A DNA stretch of 16,841 nt from JAPUDQ01 sp964535835 (GTDB lineage: Bacteria; Patescibacteriota; Saccharimonadia; Saccharimonadales; Saccharimonadaceae), in assembly GCA_964535835.1 (NCBI GenBank), contig CAZHUZ010000014.1, positions 1 to 16,841 on the forward strand, written 5' to 3'. The notes under the pieces are model-generated. The model was given only the letters and a program-made list of their open reading frames with translations. It had not been told where the DNA came from and did not search any database. Numbering within the stretch: position 1 is the stretch's first letter; each line of letters starts with the position of its first letter. Shown piece by piece: positions 6,780-14,135 of this stretch. Made by a program: the position numbers and the translations under genes.

Positions 6780-7886
6780 CTATCGTAGCTCGTCAAACTC
6801 TGATTTGACGGTATTCCAGATCGTAGGATCGCCGTGTACTTTGCGCCAGTACCACCATTCTCCTCCCCATGTATAGATGTCGTGAGCGCCTATTTCTCGC
6901 GCAAAGAACAAATTCTTTTTGATTTGTTCTGGGTTCATCGATTTGCTTTGTTCATACATATCGAGATCGCGTGTATCACGCGGCCCCCAAGGTTCAAGTT
7001 GTAGTTCGTGGATGAAAATAGGCTTGCCAGTATAAGCAGTAATAAGTGCTGCGCGCATCCGGTGATACCAAATCGGTGTCGGATAGGTTAGGTATCCTCG
7101 ATATGGTTCAGTTTTTTCACTCCAAACAATACGGTAGACTGAGAAACCGAATTGATCAGGAACAGGTGGATTGATTGGAAAACCATGCTGGTCGCTGAGG
7201 CTCATCCATACTGGTTTATGAGAAAGTTTTTTGAGTAGCATAAATTCTTCATTGATACGCTCTGCGTCAGCTTGGCCGCATTCTCCGAACCAGTCGTTGA
7301 CTGCTTCGTTTTCGAGTTGCCAGCTCTCAAGGGCAGGATGATTCTCATAGCGTCGCGCGACAACCTCAATATAGGCATACAGAGCTTGTTTCCAAGTATT
7401 GCCACCGAGGTCTTTTGCCCACCCAGGTTCATGGCATTCTGGCCAACGTGGTTGCCGGAGGCCAATTGCCAGACTAACCTTTGCGCCACGTTTGGCAGCT
7501 TCGTTCATTTGCCAATCAAGCGAAGAGAAATCAAAATTACCCCTGTTTGCTTCATGAACATCCCAATAGCTCATCAAACGAAATGATCGAATATTCATTT
7601 CGTCGAGCAATGCGGTGTAGTTGGCTCGCCAATCCAGCCCGAGCTCTACTGATCTCTTCTCTGAAAAACTAACACCGATCCGAGGATGGGCAACAGGAGG
7701 AAACAAAATAGGATTCCATAGTGGCGCTGTCCAAAATATCAGTAGATAACCGCCAATTACTCCTCCTAGCCACCATAATAATGCTCGCGTACGAACTGTG
7801 AGCATAAAAGTACGCATGCCAGGAGCAACTTTTTTGTGGGTGAGCTGGATTTTTTTAGGTTTTTTTGGTGTCTTTGGTTTTGCCAT
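6780..7886 (-). CDS. Membrane-anchored clan GH-A (TIM-barrel) glycoside hydrolase
   Basis: A 368-residue protein with a very basic cytoplasmic N-terminus (MAKPKTPKKPKKIQLTHKK), one membrane segment around 36-53, and an extracytoplasmic (beta/alpha)8 domain. The clan GH-A pattern is visible: WQLENE with acid/base E194 preceded by N193 at the end of strand 4, and FIHELQLEPWG with the likely nucleophile E294 at strand 7. SYWDVHEANRGNFDFSSLDW (106-125) matches the substrate-side W...E...G.FDFS.LD pattern seen in GH5/GH39/GH42-like enzymes. Topology suggests a type II anchored enzyme acting on an outer-surface glycan or on the product of the neighbouring glycosyltransferases. The substrate is unknown. 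It is divergent from the GT4 gene at 7977 and convergent with the one at 5612. Confidence 0.75.
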   Translation of the reverse strand: MAKPKTPKKPKKIQLTHKKVAPGMRTFMLTVRTRALLWWLGGVIGGYLLIFWTAPLWNPILFPPVAHPRIGVSFSEKRSVELGLDWRANYTALLDEMNIRSFRLMSYWDVHEANRGNFDFSSLDWQMNEAAKRGAKVSLAIGLRQPRWPECHEPGWAKDLGGNTWKQALYAYIEVVARRYENHPALESWQLENEAVNDWFGECGQADAERINEEFMLLKKLSHKPVWMSLSDQHGFPINPPVPDQFGFSVYRIVWSEKTEPYRGYLTYPTPIWYHRMRAALITAYTGKPIFIHELQLEPWGPRDTRDLDMYEQSKSMNPEQIKKNLFFAREIGAHDIYTWGGEWWYWRKVHGDPTIWNTVKSEFDELR

Positions 7887-7912
7887 AGATGTTTTTAATT
7901 GCTTATGTATGT

Positions 7913-7918
7913 ATTGTA
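7913..7918 (-). promoter_or_regulatory. Possible -10 box of the GH-A glycosidase gene
   Basis: On the minus strand TACAAT lies about 26 nt before ATG 7886, giving a short leader of about 20 nt. No convincing Shine-Dalgarno sequence follows (the leader is A-rich), so this call is weak. Confidence 0.3.
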
Positions 7919-7954
7919 GCGGAATTCGAATATAAAAACTACTTAACCATCTTT

Positions 7955-7976
7955 TGGTATAATATCTGATAGGTTT
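7955..7976 (+). promoter_or_regulatory. Extended -10 promoter of the second GT4 gene
   Basis: TTGGTATAAT, with hexamer TATAAT at 7958-7963 preceded by TGG, lies 13 nt before ATG 7977. The predicted transcript would have a leader of about 6-7 nt containing at most AGG, so it is nearly leaderless. Confidence 0.6.
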
Positions 7977-9263
7977 ATGAAAATTGGATTATTTACGGAC
8001 ACCTACAAGCCGTCGATTAACGGTATTGTCTACGTCGTTGAATCACTCAAAACCCATCTTGAATCGATGGGACATGAAGTATATGTGTTTTGCCCTGCCC
8101 GTTCGGTGCGCCCCAGTAAACAAGCCGAAAAATTTGACGAAGATGAGTATATCATCCGTTTCCCGAGTCTCAAGGGCGCTTTTTATGACGATTATGATAC
8201 GTCATTTTTCTTTCCGCCGCGCGTTATGATGCAGGTGCGTGATCTTGACTTTGATATGATCCATATCTTTACTCAGGGTCAGGTGGGGCTGATGGGTATC
8301 CAAGCTGCATGGGTGACAAAAACGCCGTTTGTTATCCAGCATTGTACTGATGTATATGAGTTTGTCGAACATTATCCGGCGGTCTTGCCAGGCGCCCTTG
8401 CATTAATTACCCTCGTGGTGCCGTTTACGGTTCGTTTGCAAGGCAAAGATATCAAAGAGCTTATCAAACTATATCGTCCACGACGTGGTGCGACAGAGTG
8501 GAACCAGGACATTATCGAAAAAGCGATGACAATCGTCTACAGCAAAGCTGATGCAGTTATAACCCTCAGTCGCAAGAGTACCGAACAGCTAGAGGGGTGG
8601 CAACAAGGCGACAAGTTTCGCTATCCGCTCATCATGATGCCAAATGGGGTGACGCCTATCAAAAAAGCAACCGCCGCACAGCTCAGCGCGTTTAAACAAC
8701 GTTGGTCGATAGATGATCGTGATGAAGTATTTGGTTTTGTCGGACGGCTCGGTGAGGAAAAAAATCTCCCCATTCTCATCAAGGCGCTCGGGCATGTGCT
8801 CAAAGAGCGACCTCGAGCACGATTGTTGTTCGTCGGAGATTTTGAATTTCGTGAAGAATTGGAGCGCATGGCAGCAGCCACATCGTATAATGATCGCATC
8901 ACGTTTACAGGAGCGTTGCCCCGTGAGCAACTAGGGGCGGCATACGGTACGATGAGCGTATTTACCTTTCCTTCGCTCAAAGATACGCAGGCGTGGGTAC
9001 TGCACGAAGCAGCCCATGCGGGGTTGCCGATTGTATTGATTGATCGTAAATTATCAGAAGTTTTTGAAGATGGTAAAAACGGCTATTTTGCGAAAAATAC
9101 TCCTCGCGATATGGCGGACAAGATTATCAGTCTCCTCCGTAGTCCCAAAAAACGCACTGAGTTTGGTAGGCATGGTAAAAAACTAGCCGGTAAATTTACT
9201 GAGCACGGTCAGGTCAAGAAATTGGTTAAGTTGTACGAAGAGATTATAGAAAATCGCGAATAA
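7977..9263 (+). CDS. GT4-family glycosyltransferase, glycolipid-synthase-like
   Basis: A 428-residue GT-B enzyme. The N-terminus MKIGLFTDTYKPSINGIVYV with its acceptor loop is characteristic of bacterial diacylglycerol alpha-glucosyltransferases and phosphatidylinositol alpha-mannosyltransferase relatives. The C-terminal donor domain begins around 250 (VFGFVGRLGEEKN). The E-x7-E position reads D336-x7-E344 (DTQAWVLHE), an Asp at the first position that also occurs in some GT4 subfamilies. A hydrophobic stretch (137-150) and basic residues around it could mediate peripheral membrane contact. Likely role: adding a sugar to a membrane lipid or envelope glycan. Context with the other glycosyltransferase and two glycosidases supports an envelope-glycolipid role. 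Sugar and acceptor are not determined. Confidence 0.85.
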   Translation: MKIGLFTDTYKPSINGIVYVVESLKTHLESMGHEVYVFCPARSVRPSKQAEKFDEDEYIIRFPSLKGAFYDDYDTSFFFPPRVMMQVRDLDFDMIHIFTQGQVGLMGIQAAWVTKTPFVIQHCTDVYEFVEHYPAVLPGALALITLVVPFTVRLQGKDIKELIKLYRPRRGATEWNQDIIEKAMTIVYSKADAVITLSRKSTEQLEGWQQGDKFRYPLIMMPNGVTPIKKATAAQLSAFKQRWSIDDRDEVFGFVGRLGEEKNLPILIKALGHVLKERPRARLLFVGDFEFREELERMAAATSYNDRITFTGALPREQLGAAYGTMSVFTFPSLKDTQAWVLHEAAHAGLPIVLIDRKLSEVFEDGKNGYFAKNTPRDMADKIISLLRSPKKRTEFGRHGKKLAGKFTEHGQVKKLVKLYEEIIENRE

Positions 9264-9273
9264 ATATTGAAAT

Positions 9274-9390
9274 TGATAAAACTGTTCCAATGATGCTTCG
9301 AGGAGGCTGTGGCCTCAGGCCCGCCGAACGCCACGGGCGCGTATCCCCCTAGAGAGTACTCCGAAAAGTATTGTTGGAATAGTTTTATCA
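9274..9390 (+). ncRNA. Branched, strand-polarised RNA fold between convergent genes
   Basis: The ends pair over about 24 bp: TGATAAAACTGTTCCAATGA (from 9274) and following bases pair with the segment ending at 9390. Every non-Watson-Crick position in the first 24 pairs is a G-U pair when read as plus-strand RNA; the same positions would be A-C mismatches on the minus strand. Inside the stem are two GC-rich hairpins, GAGGC-TGTG-GCCTC (9303-9316) and GCCCG...CGGGC (9319-9338). It begins ten bases after the stop of the GT4 gene and ends 12 bases before the stop of the adenosyltransferase gene. It may be a terminator-like 3' UTR fold, a small RNA, or a palindromic repeat whose other copies lie elsewhere. 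No classical U-tract follows on the plus strand apart from a short T run at 9400-9404. Confidence 0.6.
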
Positions 9391-9402
9391 CCAGAAGGGT
9401 TT

Positions 9403-9969
9403 TTAAAAATCGATGCCGCGATTGGCAAGAAATTTGTCGTCATAATGATGCTTGAGTTTTTTCATCTCGGTTGCGATATCGGCATGATCGAGCAAATACT
9501 CGGGGAATCCCCTGCCCGTCAAGCACAGGCTCGTATTTTTCTTGCGGGATTTTATCAGTTTTTTGAGTGAACCATCAGTCAATAATCCATCGTGGACGGC
9601 ATTATTGATCTCGTCACAAATAACCAGCTGGTAATTGCCTGATGATACACATTTCATAGCAAAGTCATACGTCTTTTCAGCAAATAACTTGTGTTCATGT
9701 TCGCTGGCATCTGAACTCATATCTCCAGCTTCGAAAAATCCTAAACCGCCTTTGTAAAAATCCAATTTCTTGCCATAGATTGGCATAATTGACTGGATAA
9801 ATTGATGCTCTGAGACATCCCAAACTTTGATGAATTGTATGTAAGCGACTCGCCATCCTGCACCGAGCGCACGCACCATCAGGCCAAGGCTCGCGGTTGT
9901 CTTGCCCTTGCCTTCACCGGTATACACAACCACAACGCTGTCTTTGGTACGGAAATCATCAAATGCCAT
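9403..9969 (-). CDS. Corrinoid (cob(I)alamin) adenosyltransferase, CobA/CobO/BtuR type
   Basis: A 188-residue P-loop protein of the BtuR/CobO family, which transfers adenosyl from ATP to reduced corrinoids. Evidence: TGEGKGKTT (17-25, the family's characteristic P-loop at the N-terminus), the ALGAGWRVAYIQFIK segment (35-49), a VICDEINNAV Walker-B-like stretch with DE, an LTGRGFPEYLLDHAD segment matching the family's TGRG...L.DL.D, and a C-terminal GIDF. Length matches the family (about 190-200). No other cobalamin gene is in the window, so it may adenosylate scavenged corrinoid or serve another nucleotide-transfer role. It is divergent from the ABC-F gene across a 70-bp spacer and has a leaderless-type promoter. 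Confidence 0.85.
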   Translation of the reverse strand: MAFDDFRTKDSVVVVYTGEGKGKTTASLGLMVRALGAGWRVAYIQFIKVWDVSEHQFIQSIMPIYGKKLDFYKGGLGFFEAGDMSSDASEHEHKLFAEKTYDFAMKCVSSGNYQLVICDEINNAVHDGLLTDGSLKKLIKSRKKNTSLCLTGRGFPEYLLDHADIATEMKKLKHHYDDKFLANRGIDF

Positions 9970-9981
9970 AGTAGTAGTATA
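9970..9981 (-). promoter_or_regulatory. Leaderless promoter of the adenosyltransferase gene
   Basis: On the minus strand TATACT (9981-9976) is followed by ACTACT and ATG 9969, exactly 6 nt. No Shine-Dalgarno sequence is present. Confidence 0.65.
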
Positions 9982-10019
9982 GCGTGCATCATCACGTTAA
10001 CACGAAAAACTCTGTTTCA

Positions 10020-10039
10020 TGCTATAATCAACCTCTGTT
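10020..10039 (+). promoter_or_regulatory. Extended -10 promoter of the ABC-F gene
   Basis: TGCTATAAT (TG at 10020-10021, hexamer at 10023-10028) lies 11 nt before ATG 10040, which implies a leader of about 5 nt without a Shine-Dalgarno sequence. Confidence 0.6.
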
Positions 10040-11701
10040 ATGATTGCTGATATAACTATTACTGAGAAGTCTTTTGGACCAAAGTCGCTATATAAAAATC
10101 TTCGTTTTTCGATTGCTGATGGCGAGAAAATCGGCGTAGTGGGTCGCAATGGTGTTGGTAAATCGACACTACTCGGGATACTAGCTGGAACAGATACAGA
10201 TTTCACCGGGGATATAATTTTTCGTCGAGGAATCCACGCTGTGAGTTCGCGTCAGGAGCATCATGAACACGAGACATCGTCAGTCATTGAATATATACTC
10301 GGTGATTTGCCTGAGTATGCGGCGCTACATCATATCATTGAGTCGTATCCATCGATGATGGGTGATGATCCGAAAAAGATTGCAATCTACACTGATGCTC
10401 TCGAGAGATTTTCACATTTGGGATATTACCACAACCAAGAGTTGATCGAGGAAGACCTAAAAAACATGCAGATACCGATCGAGCGTATCAAAGGCAAGAT
10501 TGGCGAACTAAGTGGTGGTCAAAAACGACTGGTTGAAGTGGTAAAAATCATGCATAGCAATGCGCACCTGGCGCTGATTGATGAGCCAACCAACCACATG
10601 GATTACGCTGCCAAGCAAAAGTTTATCGATTGGATGAAGTCCGCCCAAGAGGCGATGCTCATCATCACTCACGATCGTGATGTACTCGCTGTAGTTGATC
10701 GTATCATTGAGATTAAGGACGGATCTGCCGAGATTTATGAGGGTAATTATGATCAGTATCTCAGGCAAAATGCCATGAGTACGACTGGTGCGATGAATGA
10801 ATACGAAGTCGTACAGCGACAAATAGCTAATTTACGCGACAAGGTCATCCAGTTTCGACGACTCAAGGAGCGCGCACGTGATCCTGACACTATCAAACAG
10901 TTCAAGCGTCGCGAGATGCAAGCTAAAGATGAGTTAATGAAACGAGAAGCAATTCCGAAGCCGACGTTTTGGATCGACAAGGATTCAGCAAACTCACTCG
11001 GTCTCAAAAGTGGTGCACAGTATGAGAAGTTCAAGGCAAAGAATATCCGTATACACGGTGCCGGTGCGGTGCAAGGACACAGTAAACTACTAATCGATGT
11101 ACAGCAAATCAGCCTGTCGTATGGTGATGGTGCGCTGTTTGCGCCGATAAGCTTTCAGCTGCGTGAAGGTGAGCGAATCGAGCTACGCGGTCGTAATGGC
11201 GCTGGTAAAACCACACTGATTCGAGCAATGCTGGACTATCTTGCGACTGGTCAGATAGGTCGCGGTATTCGTGTGCTCGGAGGCATTATCGAAGCTGATC
11301 GCGGTACATCAGTCGGCGTCTACGAACAAGAAGTCAGCCAAGAATTGTTAGACCGTACACTGCACGATGCAATTGAGGATATCTATTTGTCGCGTTCGTT
11401 AGCGATTACCGAGACAAAGATTCGTCAGTTGCTGAGCGATTATCTATTTGAACCGTCAGATGGTCTAGTGCCAGTACGACAACTCAGTGGCGGACAGAAA
11501 TCACGGTTGCAACTCATTGCGATGATGTGCAACAGTCCAAAGCTGCTCATACTTGATGAGCCAACAAATCATCTCGACCTACCGAGTATCGAAGAGCTGG
11601 AAAATGCCGTAAAACACTACAAAGGCGCTGTGCTATATGTCTCACACGATACGTATTTTCAAAACGCTATAGGCGGTGAAGTTATCACCGTCAAAAAATA
11701 A
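10040..11701 (+). CDS. ABC-F family ATPase
   Basis: A 553-residue soluble protein with two ABC ATPase domains and no membrane segments. Domain 1: Walker A GRNGVGKS (35-42), signature LSGGQ (157-161), Walker B with DEPTNH (181-186), switch TH (210-211). The linker is helical and charged at about 240-330, the position of the P-site tRNA interaction motif in ABC-F proteins. Domain 2: Walker A GRNGAGKT (384-391), LSGGQ (482-486), DEPTNH (506-511), switch SH (535-536). ABC-F proteins bind the ribosomal E site and either aid translation (EttA, Uup) or protect against antibiotics. Subfamily cannot be fixed by eye. There is no long C-terminal extension. It ends 7 bp from the convergent SPFH gene, with no room for a terminator. 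Confidence 0.93.
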   Translation: MIADITITEKSFGPKSLYKNLRFSIADGEKIGVVGRNGVGKSTLLGILAGTDTDFTGDIIFRRGIHAVSSRQEHHEHETSSVIEYILGDLPEYAALHHIIESYPSMMGDDPKKIAIYTDALERFSHLGYYHNQELIEEDLKNMQIPIERIKGKIGELSGGQKRLVEVVKIMHSNAHLALIDEPTNHMDYAAKQKFIDWMKSAQEAMLIITHDRDVLAVVDRIIEIKDGSAEIYEGNYDQYLRQNAMSTTGAMNEYEVVQRQIANLRDKVIQFRRLKERARDPDTIKQFKRREMQAKDELMKREAIPKPTFWIDKDSANSLGLKSGAQYEKFKAKNIRIHGAGAVQGHSKLLIDVQQISLSYGDGALFAPISFQLREGERIELRGRNGAGKTTLIRAMLDYLATGQIGRGIRVLGGIIEADRGTSVGVYEQEVSQELLDRTLHDAIEDIYLSRSLAITETKIRQLLSDYLFEPSDGLVPVRQLSGGQKSRLQLIAMMCNSPKLLILDEPTNHLDLPSIEELENAVKHYKGAVLYVSHDTYFQNAIGGEVITVKK

Positions 11702-11708
11702 TGGTATG

Positions 11709-12479
11709 TTATCGGGTTGGGATACTAAACACTGTGCCGTCGCCTGCGACAGTTGATGGCATTTTGCCATCCCATTTGTCAATGGCTAGTTTACGGAGAT
11801 AGTTTTCACTGAGAGTTTGTGCTTGGGCGGCTTGAGCCTGCGCATCAGTTTGCGCTGCCTCGAGGTTAAATTTTGCTCGTTCGGCATTTTGTTGTGCGAC
11901 TTGCTTGTCTTCGATGGCTTTGGCAAAACTATCAGAGAACTTAAAGTTTGTGATGCTCACATCATCCACGATAATACCGTATTTGTTGAGTCGGTCTCTG
12001 AGTTGGTCATACACGTCCTTTTTGAGAACAGCACGCTCCGTGATGAGCTCGCTTGCATTGTATTTTGCACTCGCACCTTTGAACGTTTCACTCAGGGCCG
12101 GAGTGATCACGCGGTCTTTGTATAGCTCTCCGACTGTTTGATGAATTTTGCTGACTTCACCGCGGTTGAGGTGATAGTTGAGGACGACTTCGGCAGTGAC
12201 ATCCTGGAGATCCTTGGTGGCGGCTTGGGTATCGGCTATTTCTTTTTGGACTTTGACATCATAGACAGATACATCATTGAGCCCATAGGGTAGAATTACG
12301 GAAAGTCCTTCGCTGAGCTCTCGTCCTGTGACTCGTCCGTATTGAGTTACAACGCCAATTTTACCGGTATCAATTGTACGAAATGTCGAGAAAAGTCCGA
12401 TCAAGATTACGACAGTGGCAACACTAAAAACAATAAATTTTTTGGTATGATTTGGTGTAATTACTGTACTACTTCTCAT
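11709..12479 (-). CDS. SPFH/prohibitin-family membrane protein
   Basis: A 256-residue protein with a short N-terminal cytoplasmic stretch, one membrane segment (about 14-33, FIVFSVATVVILIGLFSTF) and an SPFH domain: TIDTGKIGVVTQYGRV, followed by EGLSVILPY, an EVVLNYHLN strand, and ITNFKFSDSFAKAIEDKQVAQQNAERAKF, the prohibitin-type alpha-helical coiled-coil signature. The tail is Ala/Gln rich (TDAQAQAAQAQTLSENYLRK). Prohibitin/HflC relatives form membrane-bound cage-like rings that organise membrane domains and modulate FtsH. No protease partner is visible here. It has a Shine-Dalgarno GGAGA 6 nt before ATG, unlike most genes in the window. Confidence 0.9.
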   Translation of the reverse strand: MRSSTVITPNHTKKFIVFSVATVVILIGLFSTFRTIDTGKIGVVTQYGRVTGRELSEGLSVILPYGLNDVSVYDVKVQKEIADTQAATKDLQDVTAEVVLNYHLNRGEVSKIHQTVGELYKDRVITPALSETFKGASAKYNASELITERAVLKKDVYDQLRDRLNKYGIIVDDVSITNFKFSDSFAKAIEDKQVAQQNAERAKFNLEAAQTDAQAQAAQAQTLSENYLRKLAIDKWDGKMPSTVAGDGTVFSIPTR

Positions 12480-12513
12480 ATTATTTCTCCGATACTATTT
12501 GTACGTGATTATA
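12480..12513 (-). promoter_or_regulatory. Promoter and ribosome binding site of the SPFH gene
   Basis: On the minus strand TATAAT (12513-12508) is followed by a leader of about 21 nt containing GGAGA (12490-12486), 6 nt before ATG 12479. This is a conventional leadered start and contrasts with the leaderless starts nearby. Confidence 0.5.
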
Positions 12514-12568
12514 AGCACTATAAGTATCGATGACTATATTGATCTTAGACACCATTATTATGTGGTAA

Positions 12569-12728
12569 TTATGCTTGCAGTGCTTTATCGATAGCTGGTC
12601 GATCAAATCCCAGGATGGTTTTGTCGCCGATTGCGATGACAGGTACGCCACGAAAATCACCACCCATACGTTCGAGAACTTCTTTCATAGCATCAGCGTC
12701 GGCTTCGACATCTTTTTCGACAAATGTC
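12569..12728 (-). CDS. Glutaredoxin-like protein, C-terminal part (cut by the N gap)
   Basis: Translating the minus strand from the gap edge gives 53 residues ending TAA at 12571-12569: a TFVEKDVEADADAMKEVLER helix region, then GVPVIAIGD (cis-Pro strand), then TILGFDRPAIDKAL. This is the pattern of short NrdH/YruB-like glutaredoxins (V-P-V-x-x-x-G-D ... G-F-D). The N-terminal strand with the expected C-x-x-C site, roughly 25-30 residues, falls in the unresolved 100 N. On the far side of the gap the minus strand reads TAGGAG (12834-12829), a plausible Shine-Dalgarno sequence just before the missing start. Expected role: small thiol-disulfide oxidoreductase. The catalytic cysteines cannot be checked. 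Confidence 0.75.
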
Positions 12729-12828
12729 NNNNNNNNNNNNNNNNNNNNNNNNNNNNNNNNNNNNNNNNNNNNNNNNNNNNNNNNNNNNNNNNNNNNNNNN
12801 NNNNNNNNNNNNNNNNNNNNNNNNNNNN
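12729..12828. other. Scaffold gap (100 N)
   Basis: Exactly 100 undetermined bases. This is a conventional placeholder size, so the true length is unknown. From the missing part of the glutaredoxin-like gene, about 80-90 real bases would suffice. Confidence 0.98.
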
Positions 12829-12881
12829 CTCCTATGCGTCAAATTATCAATCACCGAATACTTTTATCATCAGTAATACTC

Positions 12882-12900
12882 TGTTATTATAGATAAAGAT
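12882..12900 (+). promoter_or_regulatory. Extended -10 promoter of the ATP synthase operon
   Basis: TGTTATTAT (TG at 12882-12883, hexamer TATTAT at 12885-12890) lies 10 nt before ATG 12901, so the operon's first gene would have a leader of about 3-4 nt. Confidence 0.5.
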
Positions 12901-13158
12901 ATGAACAAAGGTCAGCAAACAGGCCCTGCTAAGATTGCCTCGCGCGCACAGCTACGCGCAATTATCGTCAAAGACCTATTAAACGTTACCTGGCGCATGT
13001 TAGTGCCGACGATGTTGGGACTTTTTGGCGGTATGTACATCGACAGCATTTTACATTCGTCCCCCGTCGGATTTCTTCTCGGGTCGGCTAGTGGCTTTGT
13101 TGCTGGTGTGTTGCTGGCGCTACGAGTGTTGAAGCGAGCACAGGAGATGCACGTATGA
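12901..13158 (+). CDS. atpI: AtpI-like F0F1-ATPase assembly protein
   Basis: An 85-residue protein with two hydrophobic hairpin-forming segments (about 33-49 and 55-73), GLFGGMYIDS at the end of the first and GFLLGSASGFVAGVLLALRVL in the second. This is the AtpI/ATP synthase subunit I layout, and it sits first in the operon as usual. AtpI-type proteins assist assembly of the c-ring. Its TGA stop overlaps the atpB ATG (ATGA), which indicates coupled translation. Sequence identity within this family is low, so the call rests on size, topology and position. Confidence 0.75.
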   Translation: MNKGQQTGPAKIASRAQLRAIIVKDLLNVTWRMLVPTMLGLFGGMYIDSILHSSPVGFLLGSASGFVAGVLLALRVLKRAQEMHV

Positions 13159-13973
13159 TAACGTCGTTTGCATCAACTGGGCCGCATATTAGTATTACGT
13201 CTGAGACGATATTCACCGTATTTGGCGTATCGATTACAAACTCGATGATACTGGGGATTATCGGCTATGCACTTCTGGTGCTGACGGCTATACTGCTTGC
13301 GCGAGGTGTCAAAAATGGCTCGCGTAGTCGTTTTGTATTGGCTGGTCAATGGCTGTTTGAGATGCTCTACAATATGACGGCAGATATATTGGGTGACAAA
13401 AAGCTGGCGCGTCGTGTTGCACCACTCGCTATCACGATCTTTTTTGCGGTCATGTTTAACAACTGGCTCGGGACAATGCCGGGTGTTGGTCCGATTACTT
13501 ACAACGGCTCCCCACTATTTCGTGGTCTAGCGGCTGATCTCAATTTTACCTTTGCTCTTGCTATTATCACGATGGTCTCGGTCCAGATCTATGCTATAAA
13601 GCAACATGGTGCCTGGGGTAATGCCAAGCGATATCTCGTTAATCCGTTTAAAAATCCCGTTGGGACGTTTGAGGGTATTTTGGAGTTTGTTGGTGAATTC
13701 TCACGCTTTGTTGCTCTCAGTATGCGTCTTTTTGGCAATGTTTTTGGTGGCGAAGTACTCCTCGTTGTTATTGCTTATTTGACGCAGTGGCTTGGATTTT
13801 TGCCGCTGCCGATATTTATGGGCTTCGAACTATTTGTTGGCGCCTTGCAGGCTTTCGTCTTTTATATCCTCACCATTATATTTATAGCTCTCGCCGTCAG
13901 CCACGGCGATCACGGATCAGATCACTCACCTACTCATACGTCTAAAGCGAAAGCAGTCGGTAGTGATGCGTAA
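13155..13973 (+). CDS. atpB: ATP synthase F0 subunit a
   Basis: A 272-residue membrane subunit that forms the proton half-channels against the c-ring. Five or more hydrophobic segments are visible. The essential arginine is R191 in the ALSMRLFGN motif. AADLNFTFALA (126-136) gives the conserved D/N pair of the aqueous channel. ELFVGALQAFVFYILT (225-240) carries the conserved Glu and Gln of the last helices. The C-terminus ends in a His/Asp-rich tail (SHGDHGSDHSPTH), which is unusual but outside the core. It is followed not by atpE directly but by a 224-bp spacer containing a dispersed repeat. Confidence 0.96.
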   Translation: MITSFASTGPHISITSETIFTVFGVSITNSMILGIIGYALLVLTAILLARGVKNGSRSRFVLAGQWLFEMLYNMTADILGDKKLARRVAPLAITIFFAVMFNNWLGTMPGVGPITYNGSPLFRGLAADLNFTFALAIITMVSVQIYAIKQHGAWGNAKRYLVNPFKNPVGTFEGILEFVGEFSRFVALSMRLFGNVFGGEVLLVVIAYLTQWLGFLPLPIFMGFELFVGALQAFVFYILTIIFIALAVSHGDHGSDHSPTHTSKAKAVGSDA

Positions 13974-13996
13974 AAGCTATAGCAGTAACGATGGTC

Positions 13997-14135
13997 GCTT
14001 CCCAAAATTTGCTGAGCAAATTTTGTTTGTGCGCTCCCGCTCCGCGGGTCCTGCCAGCTGGTCCGCCCCTAAATTTTTTCGTCTAACGAAAAAGATCTGG
14101 GAGCTGCCCCGCCAGCTGTCACCCGTGGCTAACGT
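13997..14135 (+). repeat. Dispersed 139-bp structured element, copy B
   Basis: Full-length partner of 6620-6758 (reverse strand), starting GCTTCCC 23 nt after the atpB stop. It holds a near-perfect hairpin AAAATTTGCT-G-AGCAAATTTT, a CCCGC-TCC-GCGGG hairpin, and TTTTTCGT-CTA-ACGAAAAA flanked by CCC...GGG. Substitutions relative to copy A keep the hairpins: CCT/AGG in A corresponds to CCC/GGG in B. It lies inside the atp transcript between atpB and atpE, so it would be transcribed with the operon. No credible gene lies in the 13974-14197 spacer. Confidence 0.85.

Noticed and set aside
9274..9390. tRNA or known riboswitch
   Set aside because: There is no T-loop, acceptor or CCA pattern, and the element is downstream of genes rather than in a 5' leader. 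I recognise no riboswitch core.
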